Shown one piece after another: positions 54,586 to 64,000 of a DNA stretch of 64,000 nucleotides (its first letter is position 1; the number at the start of each line of letters is the position of its first letter). A program made the translations under genes and the position numbers. Origin of the DNA: an uncultured Rhodobacterales bacterium (GTDB lineage: Bacteria; Pseudomonadota; Alphaproteobacteria; Rhodobacterales; Rhodobacteraceae); assembly GCA_903873585.1 (NCBI GenBank), contig CAIQOV010000014.1, forward strand, positions 1 to 64,000. Reading direction: 5' to 3'. Below the pieces are notes generated by a model. It was not told the DNA's origin and searched no databases. It saw nothing but the letters and a program-made list of their open reading frames with translations.

Positions 54586-54825
54586 ATGAAAGCCCGTGTC
54601 ACCGTCATGCTGAAAACCGGCGTTCTGGATGTGCAAGGTGAAGCCGTGCGCTTTGCCTTGGGCACTTTGGGCTTTGCCGGTGTGAACGGCGTGCGCCAAG
54701 GCAAGGTGATCGAACTGGACTTGGCCGAAACCGATGCTGCGGCGGCTGAAACCGCCGTGAAAGCCATGTGCGAAAAGCTTTTGGCCAATACGGTGATTGA
54801 AAGCTACAAGGTCGACATACTCTAA
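54586..54825 (+). CDS. purS: FGAM synthetase subunit PurS
   Basis: A 79-residue small subunit of formylglycinamidine synthase: MKARVTVMLKTGVLDVQGEAVRFALGTLGF is the family start, and the dimer forms the scaffold between PurQ and PurL. AAGGAG precedes the ATG. purQ, which normally follows purS in related genomes, is absent; an alcohol dehydrogenase gene is next. Confidence 0.96.
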   Translation: MKARVTVMLKTGVLDVQGEAVRFALGTLGFAGVNGVRQGKVIELDLAETDAAAAETAVKAMCEKLLANTVIESYKVDIL

Positions 54826-54882
54826 GCTGCTTGACCTTCGCGCCGCCCTGCGCCACCCCTTAGGCGCTAAGGGAGAATGACC

Positions 54883-55920
54883 ATGCGCGCAGCCGTTATC
54901 CGACAGTATCGGGCCGATCTCAGCCTTGAAACCGTGTCCGATCCGGTATGTGAGCCCGACGGCGTGGTGGTCAAAGTGCTGGCCTGCGGCATTTGTCGCA
55001 GCGATTGGCACGGGTGGGTTGGCGAACATGCCAAGGTCAAACCCGGCGCAATTCCCGGCCACGAATACTGCGGCGAAGTGGTCGAGGCTGGCCCTTTGGC
55101 GCGCTGGAACGTGGGCGAGCGGATCATCGCGCCCTTCATCCTCGCTTGCGGGGAATGCCCCGAATGCCGATCAGGCCAAACCACCACCTGCCGCGCCCAG
55201 CGTGTGCCGGGCTTTGGTGAACCGGGCGCTTATGCGGAATATGTATCCGTTCCCCACGCCCATAACCTGACGCGCTTGCCCGATTTTCTAACCCCCGCGC
55301 TGGCAGCGGGCCTAGGCTGCCGTGTCACCACCGCCTACCACGCCCTAACCGGTCGGGCGGGGTTGCAGGCGGGCGAGTGGCTTGCCATTCACGGCACGGG
55401 TGGCATTGGCTTATCGGCGCTGCTGATCGGCAAAGCCCTTGGCGCGCGGATTGTGGCGGTGGATGTGGTGGCGGGCCGCTTGACCCATGCCCTGTCTTTG
55501 GGCGCTGAACACGTGATCAACGCCGCCGAAGGCGACACCGCTGCGCGCATCCGCGAGGTGACAGGGGGTGGCGCGCATGTATCCATCGAAGCCTTGGGGA
55601 TCGAGGCGACGGCGAACGCCTCAATCGAATGCCTGCGCCCCTTGGGGCGGCATGTGCAGGTGGGCTTGCCCACGGGGCACACGGCCACGATGCAGATCAA
55701 CATGAACGCCGTTTACATGAAGCAATTGGCGCTGTTTGGCACGCGCGGGATGCCCGCTTGGCGCTATCCATCGCTGCTGTCGCTGATCGAAACCGGCCGT
55801 GTCGATGTGCGCCCGATTGTGGCGCGCCATGTGGGCCTGTCACAGGCCAGCGCCGAACTGCGCGCCTTTGACGGCCCCATGCCCCCCGGTGTGGCGGTGA
55901 TCACCGATCTTTTGGGTTGA
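54883..55920 (+). CDS. zinc-dependent alcohol dehydrogenase (MDR family)
   Basis: A 345-residue medium-chain dehydrogenase/reductase. Catalytic zinc ligands are Cys in CGICRSDWHGW, and HE in GHEYCGEVVEA; a structural zinc lobe has CGECPECRSGQTTTC; the NAD fold shows HGTGGIGLSALLI. I use ATG 54883 (MRAAVIRQY), eight bases from GGGAG; the ATG at 54877 is too close. It converges with the CRTAC1 gene with one base between stops. The substrate is unknown; a role with purine genes is not suggested. Confidence 0.92.
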   Translation: MRAAVIRQYRADLSLETVSDPVCEPDGVVVKVLACGICRSDWHGWVGEHAKVKPGAIPGHEYCGEVVEAGPLARWNVGERIIAPFILACGECPECRSGQTTTCRAQRVPGFGEPGAYAEYVSVPHAHNLTRLPDFLTPALAAGLGCRVTTAYHALTGRAGLQAGEWLAIHGTGGIGLSALLIGKALGARIVAVDVVAGRLTHALSLGAEHVINAAEGDTAARIREVTGGGAHVSIEALGIEATANASIECLRPLGRHVQVGLPTGHTATMQINMNAVYMKQLALFGTRGMPAWRYPSLLSLIETGRVDVRPIVARHVGLSQASAELRAFDGPMPPGVAVITDLLG

Positions 55921-55921
55921 C

Positions 55922-57469
55922 TTAGCGCGCTTTGGGCGCATGCCCCTTGGTCAGGTCATAAAACCCATCGCCCGCCACCTTGGCCCAGTCCGATGCGCTG
56001 CCATCGGGCCAAATCACCCGCACTTCGGCTTGCGGGTCAGCCCCTAGGCCAAAGTGCCACCAGCCCAACTGCCCGCCCGCATGGCCGCCGCCGGATGTGA
56101 TCTCACGCTGTTGCACGCGCGCGCCTTGGCGCAGTTCAATCCAAGCGCCAATCGCATCACGGTTGGCCCCGTCTTGATGCAGCGCCAGTTGCAGCCAGTG
56201 GCCCTTGGGAGCGCCTTCATTGCGCCACACCTCGGCCCCTGTGTTGCGGTTCACCACCACGATGTCCAACTGCCCGTCGCCGTTCAAATCCACCACCGAA
56301 GCGCCCCGCGCTTGGGCAAAGCTTGCGATCCCCGTCTTATCCCCCGCCTCGGTAAATGTGCCATCGCCCAAGCCCAACAGCAGGTTGTTGGGGTCTTTCA
56401 TCGCGAAATCTGGCATGGCCGACACATTGCCTTTGGCCACAAACAAATCCTGCACCCCATCGTTGTTCACATCCTGAAATTCGGCGTGCCATCCGGTCGA
56501 GGGGCGAAAATCGCCGCCCGTGTAGGGGCGCTGCGCAATGGCATGGCTGGCAAAGGCGATGTCTTTGTAAGTGGCCTTTTCCGGCCCCGCCGCCAGCACT
56601 TGCAACTTGCTGTCTGACATCGAGGTCATGAAGTAATCGGGAAAGCCGTCGCCATTCACATCGGTGCTGGCAATGCCCATTCCCCAGATTTTCAAGGGTT
56701 TCCACCCCTCTGCCGCCGTGTAAAGCGCGGGCGCTTGGTTGGGGGCAATGTGCCACATCTGCTCGCTGCCGCCCTTGTAATACTCGCGGTCGTTTGACAC
56801 CCGCAGCGATGGCGTGCCAGAGCGGTTCCAGTCGGTGAACAGCATCGACAGGCTGCAAAAGCTGGGCTTCAACTCTAACGGCGCGGCAAATCCCTGACCC
56901 TTGGGGCGGTACAGCGCATTGGGGGTACACGATCCCCACGGGAAAGCATCCTGCGTGCGGTCAATATAGGTGCCGATGGCAAGTGTCGGCCAAGCCTGCC
57001 CCTTTTCCCACGTCGCGGCAAAGGCGGTTGACCACAGATCGCGCCCGTCAAAGCCCCAATCCTCGTTGGCGCGGCTGAATTGGCAATGGCCCAGACCGCG
57101 CATCACCACATCTTCGCCCGACCGCAGCAGAACAAGGTCAAGGATGCCGTCGCTGTCAATGTCCAACGGATAGGCCCCCGTCACGCGGTCAAGCTCAACC
57201 CCAGCGGTCAGCGCGGTAAACTTCAACGCCCCGCCGGTCAGGCTGTCATTGCTGTATAACGTGGCCTTTTGCGTGCCCCCCGCCATCAGCAATTCTGGCT
57301 TGCCGTCGCCCGAACAATCAAAGGCCGCAACCCCGCCGCCGGTCATAAACTCCCACTCGCCGGCATAAACGCTTGCAATGCCAGCGCTGGCGGTTTCGTT
57401 GACATAGCGCGGAATTTCGACATCCGCGAAAGCAGGGGACGCCAGCAAAGCCAAGGCAAACCAACGCAT
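55922..57469 (-). CDS. exported CRTAC1-family FG-GAP/VCBS repeat protein with ASPIC/UnbV tail
   Basis: A 515-residue secreted protein. Signal peptide MRWFALALLASPAFA; then an integrin-alpha-like beta-propeller of calcium-binding repeats (DCSGDGKPELLMAGG, DIDSDGILDLVLLRS, DVNGDGFPDYFMTSM, DVNNDGVQDLFVAKG, DLNGDGQLDIVVVNR); the C-terminal part (IELRQGARVQQREIT ... HFGLG ... VRVIWPDGS) is the ASPIC/UnbV domain. It is presumably periplasmic or surface-located. It follows the haloperoxidase-like gene by one base, implying joint function. Confidence 0.9.
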   Translation of the reverse strand: MRWFALALLASPAFADVEIPRYVNETASAGIASVYAGEWEFMTGGGVAAFDCSGDGKPELLMAGGTQKATLYSNDSLTGGALKFTALTAGVELDRVTGAYPLDIDSDGILDLVLLRSGEDVVMRGLGHCQFSRANEDWGFDGRDLWSTAFAATWEKGQAWPTLAIGTYIDRTQDAFPWGSCTPNALYRPKGQGFAAPLELKPSFCSLSMLFTDWNRSGTPSLRVSNDREYYKGGSEQMWHIAPNQAPALYTAAEGWKPLKIWGMGIASTDVNGDGFPDYFMTSMSDSKLQVLAAGPEKATYKDIAFASHAIAQRPYTGGDFRPSTGWHAEFQDVNNDGVQDLFVAKGNVSAMPDFAMKDPNNLLLGLGDGTFTEAGDKTGIASFAQARGASVVDLNGDGQLDIVVVNRNTGAEVWRNEGAPKGHWLQLALHQDGANRDAIGAWIELRQGARVQQREITSGGGHAGGQLGWWHFGLGADPQAEVRVIWPDGSASDWAKVAGDGFYDLTKGHAPKAR

Positions 57470-57470
57470 C

Positions 57471-58787
57471 TTACGCCCTCGTCTTCAAAGCTATGGCATA
57501 GGCGGCAATGCAGCGCCCTTGGTCTTGGCCGTGTTTGATGGCAGGCATAAAGTGAATGCCGCCGTAAAGCCGCGATATCGCCGCCTCATCCGCCGCAGCC
57601 CAGAAGCTGGCAAAACTGCGGGTCGGCACGCCGTCAGGGGTGGGGCTTTCATCGGTGAAGTTGTAACTGTCGCCAAACAAGGCCGTCAAAACCGAAGCCG
57701 CCGCCGCCGATTGGGTGGAATGGCCCGAGGGGTATTCCGGAAACGGCGGGGTGTTCAGCAGCGGTTCCCACTTGGGGTCGATCACCTTTTTGATATAGCT
57801 GATCGGGCGGATCAGGTCGTATTGAAACTTGGCCGACCAGCAGCCAATGAAGGCATCCGCCATCGCCACACCCATCCGGGCCAAGGCTTCGACTTGGGCG
57901 GTCAGGTCCAGCCCCTTTTCAACCGCCACCTGCGTCATAATGGCGATCCAATGGCCGGGCGGGGTGTAAGACAGCATCGCATCATCCGACCAGAACCGCG
58001 CGATTTGCTTTTGTGCGTCGGTCAGGGACCCGCTGGTTGTGTAAACCTCCATCGCTTCGGCGTAGAACGGCGAGGCTGGGTCTTCGGAATAGTCTGTCGG
58101 CGGGGGCAGGGTGCAGGTCTCGCCTGCGGGCATGGCAAAGGGGCGGTTCTTGCCCCAATCGGGCAGCAGGGGCGCCTGTTGCAGCACGATTTTCGATGTT
58201 GGCACCCAATGCCCCGGCGCGGGGTTCAGGGTGTAGGTGGCAGGGAAACCCATGTTGTCGATCACAGCGCCGCCATCGCTGCGGGCCCAGTCCAAAACCG
58301 CCGCCGCCAAAGTCGCCCCGTAAGAGCGGCTGGCAGCCACCACATCCGCAGCCAAACCCGTCGCCGCCTGCTCGGCCAAGCGTGCGCTCAAGGTTTGCAC
58401 CGCGTGCTGGCCTGTTGGGCCGGTGTTGGCGAAAAGGTCGCGGATCAACCCTTCCATCACTGCGGTTAAGATCACCGCCGTGTCATAGCCTTGCCCCGTT
58501 GCGCGGTCGGGCAGGGCGGACAGCCCGTTCAACTGCCCGATCAGGCTGTGCAACCGCGCATCGCCACTTGCCAGCGCTTCAAAGGCCGCAACCCCCATAT
58601 AGGCCAAGGTGCGGCTGGCCACGGGCGGGGTATAGGTGGGCGTATGGCGCACCAGTTCCAGCGCCAAGCGGTACCACGTCGCAAGCACCTCGGCGGCCAC
58701 CGTCTCACGGTTGTCGCCTGACGCCTGTGCCGTGCCCCCCAGCAGCGCCAAAGCGACCCCTGCCGTCAAAAACGTGCGCCGTTGCAT
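57471..58787 (-). CDS. vanadium-dependent haloperoxidase / PAP2-superfamily protein
   Basis: A 438-residue exported protein. The leader MQRRTFLTAGVALALLGG is twin-arginine-like, pointing to folded, cofactor-loaded export. The vanadate/phosphate site is complete: Lys320 and Arg327 in AKFQYDLIRPISYI, PSGHS (353-357, His356) and SRLYGGIHF (Arg406, His412). The set fits haloperoxidases or acid phosphatases of one superfamily; activity with vanadate cannot be read. ATG 58787 is chosen over 58811 since AGGAG precedes and the Tat leader starts there. It is paired with the CRTAC1 gene and follows xylA by 84 bases. Confidence 0.88.
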   Translation of the reverse strand: MQRRTFLTAGVALALLGGTAQASGDNRETVAAEVLATWYRLALELVRHTPTYTPPVASRTLAYMGVAAFEALASGDARLHSLIGQLNGLSALPDRATGQGYDTAVILTAVMEGLIRDLFANTGPTGQHAVQTLSARLAEQAATGLAADVVAASRSYGATLAAAVLDWARSDGGAVIDNMGFPATYTLNPAPGHWVPTSKIVLQQAPLLPDWGKNRPFAMPAGETCTLPPPTDYSEDPASPFYAEAMEVYTTSGSLTDAQKQIARFWSDDAMLSYTPPGHWIAIMTQVAVEKGLDLTAQVEALARMGVAMADAFIGCWSAKFQYDLIRPISYIKKVIDPKWEPLLNTPPFPEYPSGHSTQSAAAASVLTALFGDSYNFTDESPTPDGVPTRSFASFWAAADEAAISRLYGGIHFMPAIKHGQDQGRCIAAYAIALKTRA

Positions 58788-58871
58788 CCCCGCATCTCCT
58801 ATTTGCCCCAATCCTTCGGGGTCGGGGGCTGGCCCCGATCTTGGCTGTTCACCCTGCGCGTCGTTTTCAGA

Positions 58872-60173
58872 TCAAACGAAGCGGTTCCACAGGTTTTCCA
58901 GCCGCTCTTGTCGGCCAGATTTCGGCTGCGGTTCCAGCCCTTCGGCGGTGACACGCGCGGCAGCCTCGGCAAGGCCGCCTTTTAGCATCGCTTGCGCTTT
59001 GGGGGTTGCCCAACCGGCGTAACGCTCTGCCCGCGCCTTTTCCAAGCCGCCATCTTCCAGCAAAGCCGCAGCAGCCTTCAAAGCCCGCGCGCAGGTATCC
59101 ATCCCGCCCACATGGCCTAAGATCAGATCTTCGGCATCAAGGCTTTGACGGCGGATTTTGGCGTCAAAGTTTGTCCCACCCGTGTGCAAACCGCCGCCCT
59201 TCAGGATCTCGTAATAGGCCAGCGCCATTTCGGGGGTGTTGTTGGGGAATTGGTCAGTGTCCCAGCCTGATTGGTAATCGTTGCGGTTCATGTCGATCGA
59301 CCCAAGGATCCCCAACGAGGTCGCCAGTGCGAGTTCATGTTCAAACGAATGGCCCGCCAAGATCGCGTGGCCCTGTTCGATGTTGACCTTGACCTCTTTT
59401 TCCAAGCCAAACTGCACCAAGAAGCCATAAACCGTTGCGACATCATAGTCATACTGGTGCTTTGAGGGTTCTTGCGGCTTCGGTTCGATCAGGATCGTGC
59501 CCTTAAAGCCGATCTTGTGCTTGTACTCGACCACCTGCTGCAAGAAGCGTCCGGCGTGTTCGCGTTCGGCCTTAAGGTCGGTGTTGAGCAGCGTTTCATA
59601 GCCTTCGCGCCCGCCCCACAGCACATAATTGGCCCCGCCCAGCTTGTGGGTGGCATCCAGATTGGCTTTCACCATCGCCGCTGCGTAAGCGTAAACGTCA
59701 GGGTCGGGGTTGGTGGCAGCGCCGCTCATCCAGCGGCGGTTGGAAAACATGTTGGCGGTGCCCCACAGCAGCTTGGCCTTATGGGTCGCCTGTTTCTCGG
59801 CCAGATAGTCGACAATCGCTTCAAGGTTGCGATTGCTTTCGGCAAAGGTGGCACCTTCGGGGCGCACATCGGCATCGTGGAAGCAGTAAAAGGGCACGCC
59901 CAAGATATCAAACATCTCAAAGGCGGCGTCGGCTTTCAGCTTGGCCAGTTCCATCGTCTCGCCAAACCACGGGCGCAGCAGGGTTTGGCCGCCGAAGGGG
60001 TCGTGGCCCTGATAGGCGAACGAATGCCAGTAGGCGACGGCAAAGCGCAGATGGTCTTCCATCCGCTTGCCCATGACCATTTCGTCGGGGTTGTAGTGGC
60101 GAAAGGCGAATTCGTTGGAGGAATTGGGGCCTTCGTACTTCACGGCGGGGATATTTTTGAAAAAGTCGGTCAT
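58872..60173 (-). CDS. xylA: xylose isomerase XylA
   Basis: A 433-residue class II xylose isomerase converting D-xylose to D-xylulose. It has the catalytic His in YCFHDADV, the signature [18 protein letters not shown] and metal ligands in [18 protein letters not shown]. It follows xylB by eight bases and is the last clear xylose gene of the operon. Confidence 0.97.
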   Translation of the reverse strand: MTDFFKNIPAVKYEGPNSSNEFAFRHYNPDEMVMGKRMEDHLRFAVAYWHSFAYQGHDPFGGQTLLRPWFGETMELAKLKADAAFEMFDILGVPFYCFHDADVRPEGATFAESNRNLEAIVDYLAEKQATHKAKLLWGTANMFSNRRWMSGAATNPDPDVYAYAAAMVKANLDATHKLGGANYVLWGGREGYETLLNTDLKAEREHAGRFLQQVVEYKHKIGFKGTILIEPKPQEPSKHQYDYDVATVYGFLVQFGLEKEVKVNIEQGHAILAGHSFEHELALATSLGILGSIDMNRNDYQSGWDTDQFPNNTPEMALAYYEILKGGGLHTGGTNFDAKIRRQSLDAEDLILGHVGGMDTCARALKAAAALLEDGGLEKARAERYAGWATPKAQAMLKGGLAEAAARVTAEGLEPQPKSGRQERLENLWNRFV

Positions 60174-60181
60174 GATGGGCC

Positions 60182-61621
60182 CTAGTGTGAGAGTTTCTGG
60201 ATCGCCGCCGCAGCGGCGCGGTAGCGGGCGTGAGCGGCATCAAAGGCGGCGGTCAGTTTAGGGTCGGGGTCGATCGTGCGGGCAATCGGGGGCATCGTGG
60301 CAATCTCGGCCCCTGCACCCGTCGCGGCCATCATCCCCAAGCGGGCCGCCCCCAAAGCGCCGCCAAAGTCACCCGCTGCGGGCACCAGAACGGGGCAATC
60401 AAGGGCTGTCGCAATGGCTTTGAGCCAATAATCCGATTTGGCCCCCCCGCCCACGGCAAGCAGGCTTTCCAGCTTGGTGCCGGTGGCGGCCAGCGCATCG
60501 CGGCTGTCGCGGAAGGCGAAAGTCACACCTTCCAGCACAGCGCGGGTGCCTGCGGCGCGGTCGGTTTGGTGTTCAAGCCCCAAGAAAGCGCCGCGAATGG
60601 CGGCATCGTTCAAGGGCGTGCGCTCTCCGCCAAGATAGGGCAGGAACAGCGCCTTGCCGGGGGATTGCAGCGCGCCAAGTTCACCGGTCAGGGTCGCGGC
60701 AGCTTGGCCCACCAACCCCGCATACCAGTTCAGCGCATCGGTCGCGGCCAGCACCACACCCATCTGGTGCCAAGTGTTGGGCAAGGCGTGGCAGAATGTA
60801 TGCACAGCGGTCGCAGGGTCAGGCTGATAGCCATCATTGGCCGCAAACAACACGCCCGAGGTGCCAAGGCTGACAAAGGCTTGCCCCGCCTTCACCACAC
60901 CCACGCCCACGCCAGCGGCGGCATTGTCACCCGCACCACCCGCCACAACCACACCGGCGGGCAGGCCCCAGCGACCGGCCAATTCGCCGCGCACTTGGCC
61001 CGAAACCTGCGAACCTTCGACCAGCCTCGGCATTTGCGCGCGTGTTGAGCCCGTTGCGGTAAGCAGATCATCCGACCAATCGCGCAGGCCCGTGTCAAAC
61101 CACGCCGTGCCCGCCGCATCCGACATTTCGCTGACATGCTCACCCGTCAGCCACAGACGCAGGTAATCCTTAGGCAGCAGCACTTTGGCAACCTTGGCCC
61201 AAACGGCGGGTTCGTGCTTTTGCACCCATGCCAGTTTCGGCGCGGTGAAGCCCGGAAAGACGATGTTGCCCGTCACACGGCGAAAGATCGGGTCGCCGTC
61301 CATCTCGGCCGCTTCTTCGTGGCTGCGCGTGTCGTTCCACAAGATGCAGGGCCGCAGCACGTCATCGGCCTTGTCCAGCAAGGTCGCGCCGTGCATATGG
61401 CCCGACAGACCAATGCCGCGCACCCCGCCCAAACCGCGGGCGGAGAGCTTGTCAAACACGGCCTCGGCGGCGGTGATCCAGCTGTCGGGGGCCTGCTCGC
61501 TCCACCCGTCATGGGGGCGTTGCACGGTCAGGGGGGCTGTGGCCTCGGCCACAATTTTCTGATCGGCGTCGATCAGAATGCCCTTTAACCCCGAGGTTCC
61601 CAGATCAAGCCCGATGTACAT
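60182..61621 (-). CDS. xylB: xylulokinase XylB
   Basis: A 479-residue FGGY kinase. [18 protein letters not shown] is the phosphate loop, [27 protein letters not shown] the sugar site, and [19 protein letters not shown] the C-terminal ATP motif. It phosphorylates D-xylulose for the pentose phosphate pathway. Its ATG overlaps the xylG stop by one base. Confidence 0.96.
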   Translation of the reverse strand: MYIGLDLGTSGLKGILIDADQKIVAEATAPLTVQRPHDGWSEQAPDSWITAAEAVFDKLSARGLGGVRGIGLSGHMHGATLLDKADDVLRPCILWNDTRSHEEAAEMDGDPIFRRVTGNIVFPGFTAPKLAWVQKHEPAVWAKVAKVLLPKDYLRLWLTGEHVSEMSDAAGTAWFDTGLRDWSDDLLTATGSTRAQMPRLVEGSQVSGQVRGELAGRWGLPAGVVVAGGAGDNAAAGVGVGVVKAGQAFVSLGTSGVLFAANDGYQPDPATAVHTFCHALPNTWHQMGVVLAATDALNWYAGLVGQAAATLTGELGALQSPGKALFLPYLGGERTPLNDAAIRGAFLGLEHQTDRAAGTRAVLEGVTFAFRDSRDALAATGTKLESLLAVGGGAKSDYWLKAIATALDCPVLVPAAGDFGGALGAARLGMMAATGAGAEIATMPPIARTIDPDPKLTAAFDAAHARYRAAAAAIQKLSH

Positions 61622-62382
61622 TACGCAGCCTTTGCGGGTTTCTTGCCAAGAATGATCATCGACAAGATGTCTTCGTCTGTCACTTGGTTCACATCGACCG
61701 TGCCAACCAACTGCCCGTTTTTCATCACCGAAGCCCGATCACACAGCTTCATCACGTTGTGAATGTCATGTTCGATCAGGAAAATGCCCAAGCCTTGCGC
61801 CTTTAGCTCTTGGATCAGTTCGGAAACCATTTGGGTTTCTTGCGGGCCAAGGGCGGCGGTGGGTTCATCCATGATCAGGATCTTGGCGTTGAAATAGACC
61901 GCGCGCGCAATGGCGACCGATTGGCGTTGCCCACCCGACAGGGCTGACACCGGCACGTTGAACTTGCGAAAGTTCGGGTTCAGGCGGCCCATGATCTTGC
62001 GTGTTTCGGCCTCCATCGTGCTTTCGTCAAGAAACCCGCGCGAGGATACCAATTCGCGGCCCAAAAACAGGTTTTGGGCGGCGGTCAGGTTATCGGCCAA
62101 GGCCAGCGTCTGATAGATCGTTTCGATGTTTTGCGCGCGCGCATCGCGGGGCGAGTTGATCGAAACCGCTTGCCCGTTGATCAGGATCTGCCCGCTGTCG
62201 GCATGATAGGCCCCCGACAGGCATTTGATCAGCGTCGACTTGCCAGCACCGTTGTGGCCCAAAAGGCCCACAACTTCACCGGGGTGCAGGTCGACCGAAA
62301 CGTGGTCAACAGCCTTGATCCCCCCGAAGGCAATCGAGATGTCACGCATCTCGACCAGAGGTGTTCCCTTGTTCATGGTCAA
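61621..62382 (-). CDS. xylG: xylose ABC transporter ATPase XylG, single-domain form
   Basis: A 253-residue sugar ABC ATPase: Walker [17 protein letters not shown] (about 39-46), signature [14 protein letters not shown], Walker [14 protein letters not shown]. coli XylG fuses two ABC domains (513 residues); here there is one, so it must act as a homodimer, as FrcA-type transporters do. It is four bases after xylH and coupled to xylB. Confidence 0.9.
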   Translation of the reverse strand: MTMNKGTPLVEMRDISIAFGGIKAVDHVSVDLHPGEVVGLLGHNGAGKSTLIKCLSGAYHADSGQILINGQAVSINSPRDARAQNIETIYQTLALADNLTAAQNLFLGRELVSSRGFLDESTMEAETRKIMGRLNPNFRKFNVPVSALSGGQRQSVAIARAVYFNAKILIMDEPTAALGPQETQMVSELIQELKAQGLGIFLIEHDIHNVMKLCDRASVMKNGQLVGTVDVNQVTDEDILSMIILGKKPAKAA

Positions 62383-62386
62383 AACC

Positions 62387-63709
62387 TCACTTTGTCCGCT
62401 TGCGGTAGATGATGTCTAGATAGACGGCGACGATCAGAACAAGGCCTACGACGATGTTTTGCACCGCCGTGTCAAAGCCGATCAGCACCATGCCGGTGCG
62501 CAGGCTTTCCATGACCAAAGCGCCCAGAACCGCGCCGTAGATCGTGCCCACGCCGCCCGCCAATGACGTGCCGCCGATCACGGCAGCGGCGATAACGTAC
62601 AGCTCGTCAGTCTGCCCCAAAGCGTTGGTGGCCGAGGTCAGGCGTGCCGAAGAGATCACCGCCGACAGACCGGCCAGCATCCCCATCAGCGCATAAATCT
62701 TAACCGTCATCCAGCGCACGTTAATGCCCGACAGCGCCGCAGCTTCTGGGTTGCCGCCAATGGCAAAGACATAGCGCCCAAAGCGGGTGCGGGTCATCAA
62801 GACCGTCATCAGCAGGGCCACTGTCACCAAGATCAGCACCGGATAGGCAAAGCCAAGGCTGATGAACAGGCCTTCTGGGGGAACGATGATGTTGTTCGCC
62901 TCGGCATAGGCTTTCACGATGCCCTTGGGCCAATAATAGCTGTCAACCACCAAAACCGCGCCAAGGATCAGCGCGCAGCCAAGCGCGCCCATGAACACCT
63001 CGGCCCAGATCGGGCGTTGGGGAAAATCATGTTTCTGGCGGTTCTTGCGGCCCGCAAGCAGGCCGTACAGCACCGCAGCGCAGGCGATGATCCCGATGAT
63101 CCACGATCCCGTCGACCCGATTGATCCGTAAGGCCCGCCGCCCAACAGTTGGAAATTCGTATCCACTGGCGAAATCGTGCGCCCGTTCGCCATCAAGAAG
63201 GCCGCACCGCGCCACGCCATCAGGCCGCCCAGCGTGACGATGAACGACGGAATGGCAAGATAGGCGATCAGCACGCCGTTCAAGGTGCCAATCAGCGCGC
63301 CCAACGACAGGCCCACCGCCACCGTGATGATCCAAATCGCCGGATGCCCCAGCCCCATCGAGGGTGGCAACCATTCGACCTGCAACAGGCCCATCACCAT
63401 GCCGATGAAGCCCAGTAAAGAGCCAACCGACAGGTCAATATTGCGTGTGACGATCACCAGCACCATGCCCGTGGCCATCACGCCAATCGAGCACATCTGG
63501 ACAGACAGGTTCCACAAGTTGCGCGGCGTCAGGAAAAAGCCTTCGCCGTTAAAAACAACGCCGTAAAAGTGAAAGCCGAACCAAATCAGCAGCAAAGCAC
63601 CGGCCATGCCCATCAGGCGGGTGTCAATTTCGGTTGCCGCAACAAAGCGGGCAAAGGGGCTGCCCTTCAGATCATGGCTGGCATGAGCGGGGCGGGGGGC
63701 TGTGGTCAT
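62387..63709 (-). CDS. xylH: xylose ABC transporter permease XylH
   Basis: A 440-residue ribose/xylose-type permease with about ten membrane helices and a roughly 30-residue cytoplasmic leader. [20 protein letters not shown] and [20 protein letters not shown] are family hallmarks. It is longer than E. coli XylH (393), mainly because of a loop at about 210-290. Expression is likely reduced relative to xylF by the terminator upstream. Confidence 0.93.
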   Translation of the reverse strand: MTTAPRPAHASHDLKGSPFARFVAATEIDTRLMGMAGALLLIWFGFHFYGVVFNGEGFFLTPRNLWNLSVQMCSIGVMATGMVLVIVTRNIDLSVGSLLGFIGMVMGLLQVEWLPPSMGLGHPAIWIITVAVGLSLGALIGTLNGVLIAYLAIPSFIVTLGGLMAWRGAAFLMANGRTISPVDTNFQLLGGGPYGSIGSTGSWIIGIIACAAVLYGLLAGRKNRQKHDFPQRPIWAEVFMGALGCALILGAVLVVDSYYWPKGIVKAYAEANNIIVPPEGLFISLGFAYPVLILVTVALLMTVLMTRTRFGRYVFAIGGNPEAAALSGINVRWMTVKIYALMGMLAGLSAVISSARLTSATNALGQTDELYVIAAAVIGGTSLAGGVGTIYGAVLGALVMESLRTGMVLIGFDTAVQNIVVGLVLIVAVYLDIIYRKRTK

Positions 63710-63794
63710 GTGGTCAACCCTTGGAATGTCGGAGGGAAACGCATTGCGCGCAAAAGCCGGACCTTGGCCCTATGCCGGATCGGCAAGACGAAAA

Positions 63795-63820
63795 GGGCCG
63801 GCGAGGTGTCTCGCCGGCCC
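63795..63820 (-). terminator. terminator/attenuator between xylF and xylH
   Basis: Minus-strand GGGCCGGCGAG-ACAC-CTCGCCGGCCC followed by TTTT: an 11-base GC stem just after the xylF stop. It would end most transcripts after xylF and let a fraction reach xylHGBA, giving binding protein in excess. Confidence 0.85.
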
Positions 63821-63828
63821 GATTTAGC

Positions 63829-64000
63829 TTATTGGCAGGCTGCGACGTCAGCCAAAGCGCCTTCACAGGCTTGCTCTTTGGTGATGTGGCCGCCGTCAAT
63901 CGCCAGATTGATGGTTTCCTTGGTGATCGCTGTCGGCGTCATCAGGATAGCGTTCATTTCAACGCCTTTTTCGCCACCAGAGAACTTGGCCGCGCCTTCG
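63829..64000 (-). CDS. xylF: xylose ABC transporter substrate-binding protein XylF, 3' part
   Basis: The last 57 residues of a periplasmic sugar-binding protein, open past the right edge of the window: GVEMNAILMTPTAITKETI and NLAIDGGHITKEQACEGALA are the typical XylF C-terminus (residues that close the sugar cleft), ending DVAACQ. The start lies outside. It is the first gene of the leftward xylose operon and is followed by the terminator-like hairpin. Confidence 0.9.
   Translation of the reverse strand, partial: EGAAKFSGGEKGVEMNAILMTPTAITKETINLAIDGGHITKEQACEGALADVAACQ

Overview
The window is a chromosomal segment of a GC-rich alphaproteobacterium, most likely a member of the Rhodobacterales (Rhodobacteraceae sensu lato). 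The grounds are: the dcw block running murD-ftsW-murG-murC-murB-ddl-ftsQ-ftsA-ftsZ-lpxC-bamD-recN; an FtsZ with a long Ala/Pro-rich C-terminal tail; an F1-ATPase zeta inhibitor (DUF1476); an iron-sulfur (6-4) photolyase of the PhrB/CryB type; and stand-alone corrinoid and homocysteine methyltransferase proteins that look like pieces of a split methionine synthase. I cannot fix the genus from sequence alone. No prophage, CRISPR array or insertion sequence is visible; mobile-type signals are limited to palindromic repeats and one toxin-antitoxin pair.

Layout. 0.3-2 kb: FeS photolyase overlapped by a tiny DUF2256 zinc-type protein that is missing from the ORF track. 2-6 kb: LysR regulator followed by a DoxX / ring-cleaving VOC dioxygenase / glutathionyl-hydroquinone reductase / MhqD-like hydrolase operon, probably for quinone and catechol detoxification. 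6-11 kb: tRNA-Glu, recJ, a TauE/SafE permease and a GH3 hydrolase. 10.6-16.7 kb: urtABCDE urea importer with an NtrC-like box upstream. 17.2-21.2 kb: sbp-cysTWA sulfate importer with an Lrp/AsnC regulator. 21.2-23 kb: purMN. 23-28 kb: tRNA-Ile2(CAT), an LprI-like protein, tRNA-Cys, dnaG and rpoD, with repeated GATTC sites before rpoD and palindromic repeats plus a duplicated rpoD tail after it. 28.4-29.3 kb: YefM-YoeB toxin-antitoxin and HlyU. 29.9-33.6 kb: nrdR-ribD, a DenD-like dehydrogenase, an SDR and a GNAT acetyltransferase.

33.7-49.1 kb is the distal dcw cluster, beginning at murD instead of mraY and carrying a GFA-family gene between murD and ftsW. 49-53.6 kb holds the B12 corrinoid protein, DUF1638, an NTF2-like protein, a radical SAM enzyme, a BHMT-type homocysteine methyltransferase and the ATPase zeta subunit. 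53.8-55.9 kb: purC, purS and a zinc alcohol dehydrogenase. 55.9-58.8 kb: a CRTAC1/FG-GAP protein beside a vanadium-haloperoxidase-like protein. 58.9-64 kb: a xylose operon read leftward (xylF partial, xylH, xylG, xylB, xylA), with an intrinsic terminator between xylF and xylH.

How it fits together: most genes are housekeeping (wall and division, replication initiation, housekeeping sigma factor, purine and riboflavin synthesis) interspersed with transport modules for urea, sulfate and xylose. The best candidates for less-described biology are the split methionine synthase neighbourhood with DUF1638 and NTF2-like partners, the quinone-detoxification operon, the DUF2256-photolyase pair, the haloperoxidase-CRTAC1 pair, and the regulatory repeats around rpoD and ftsZ.
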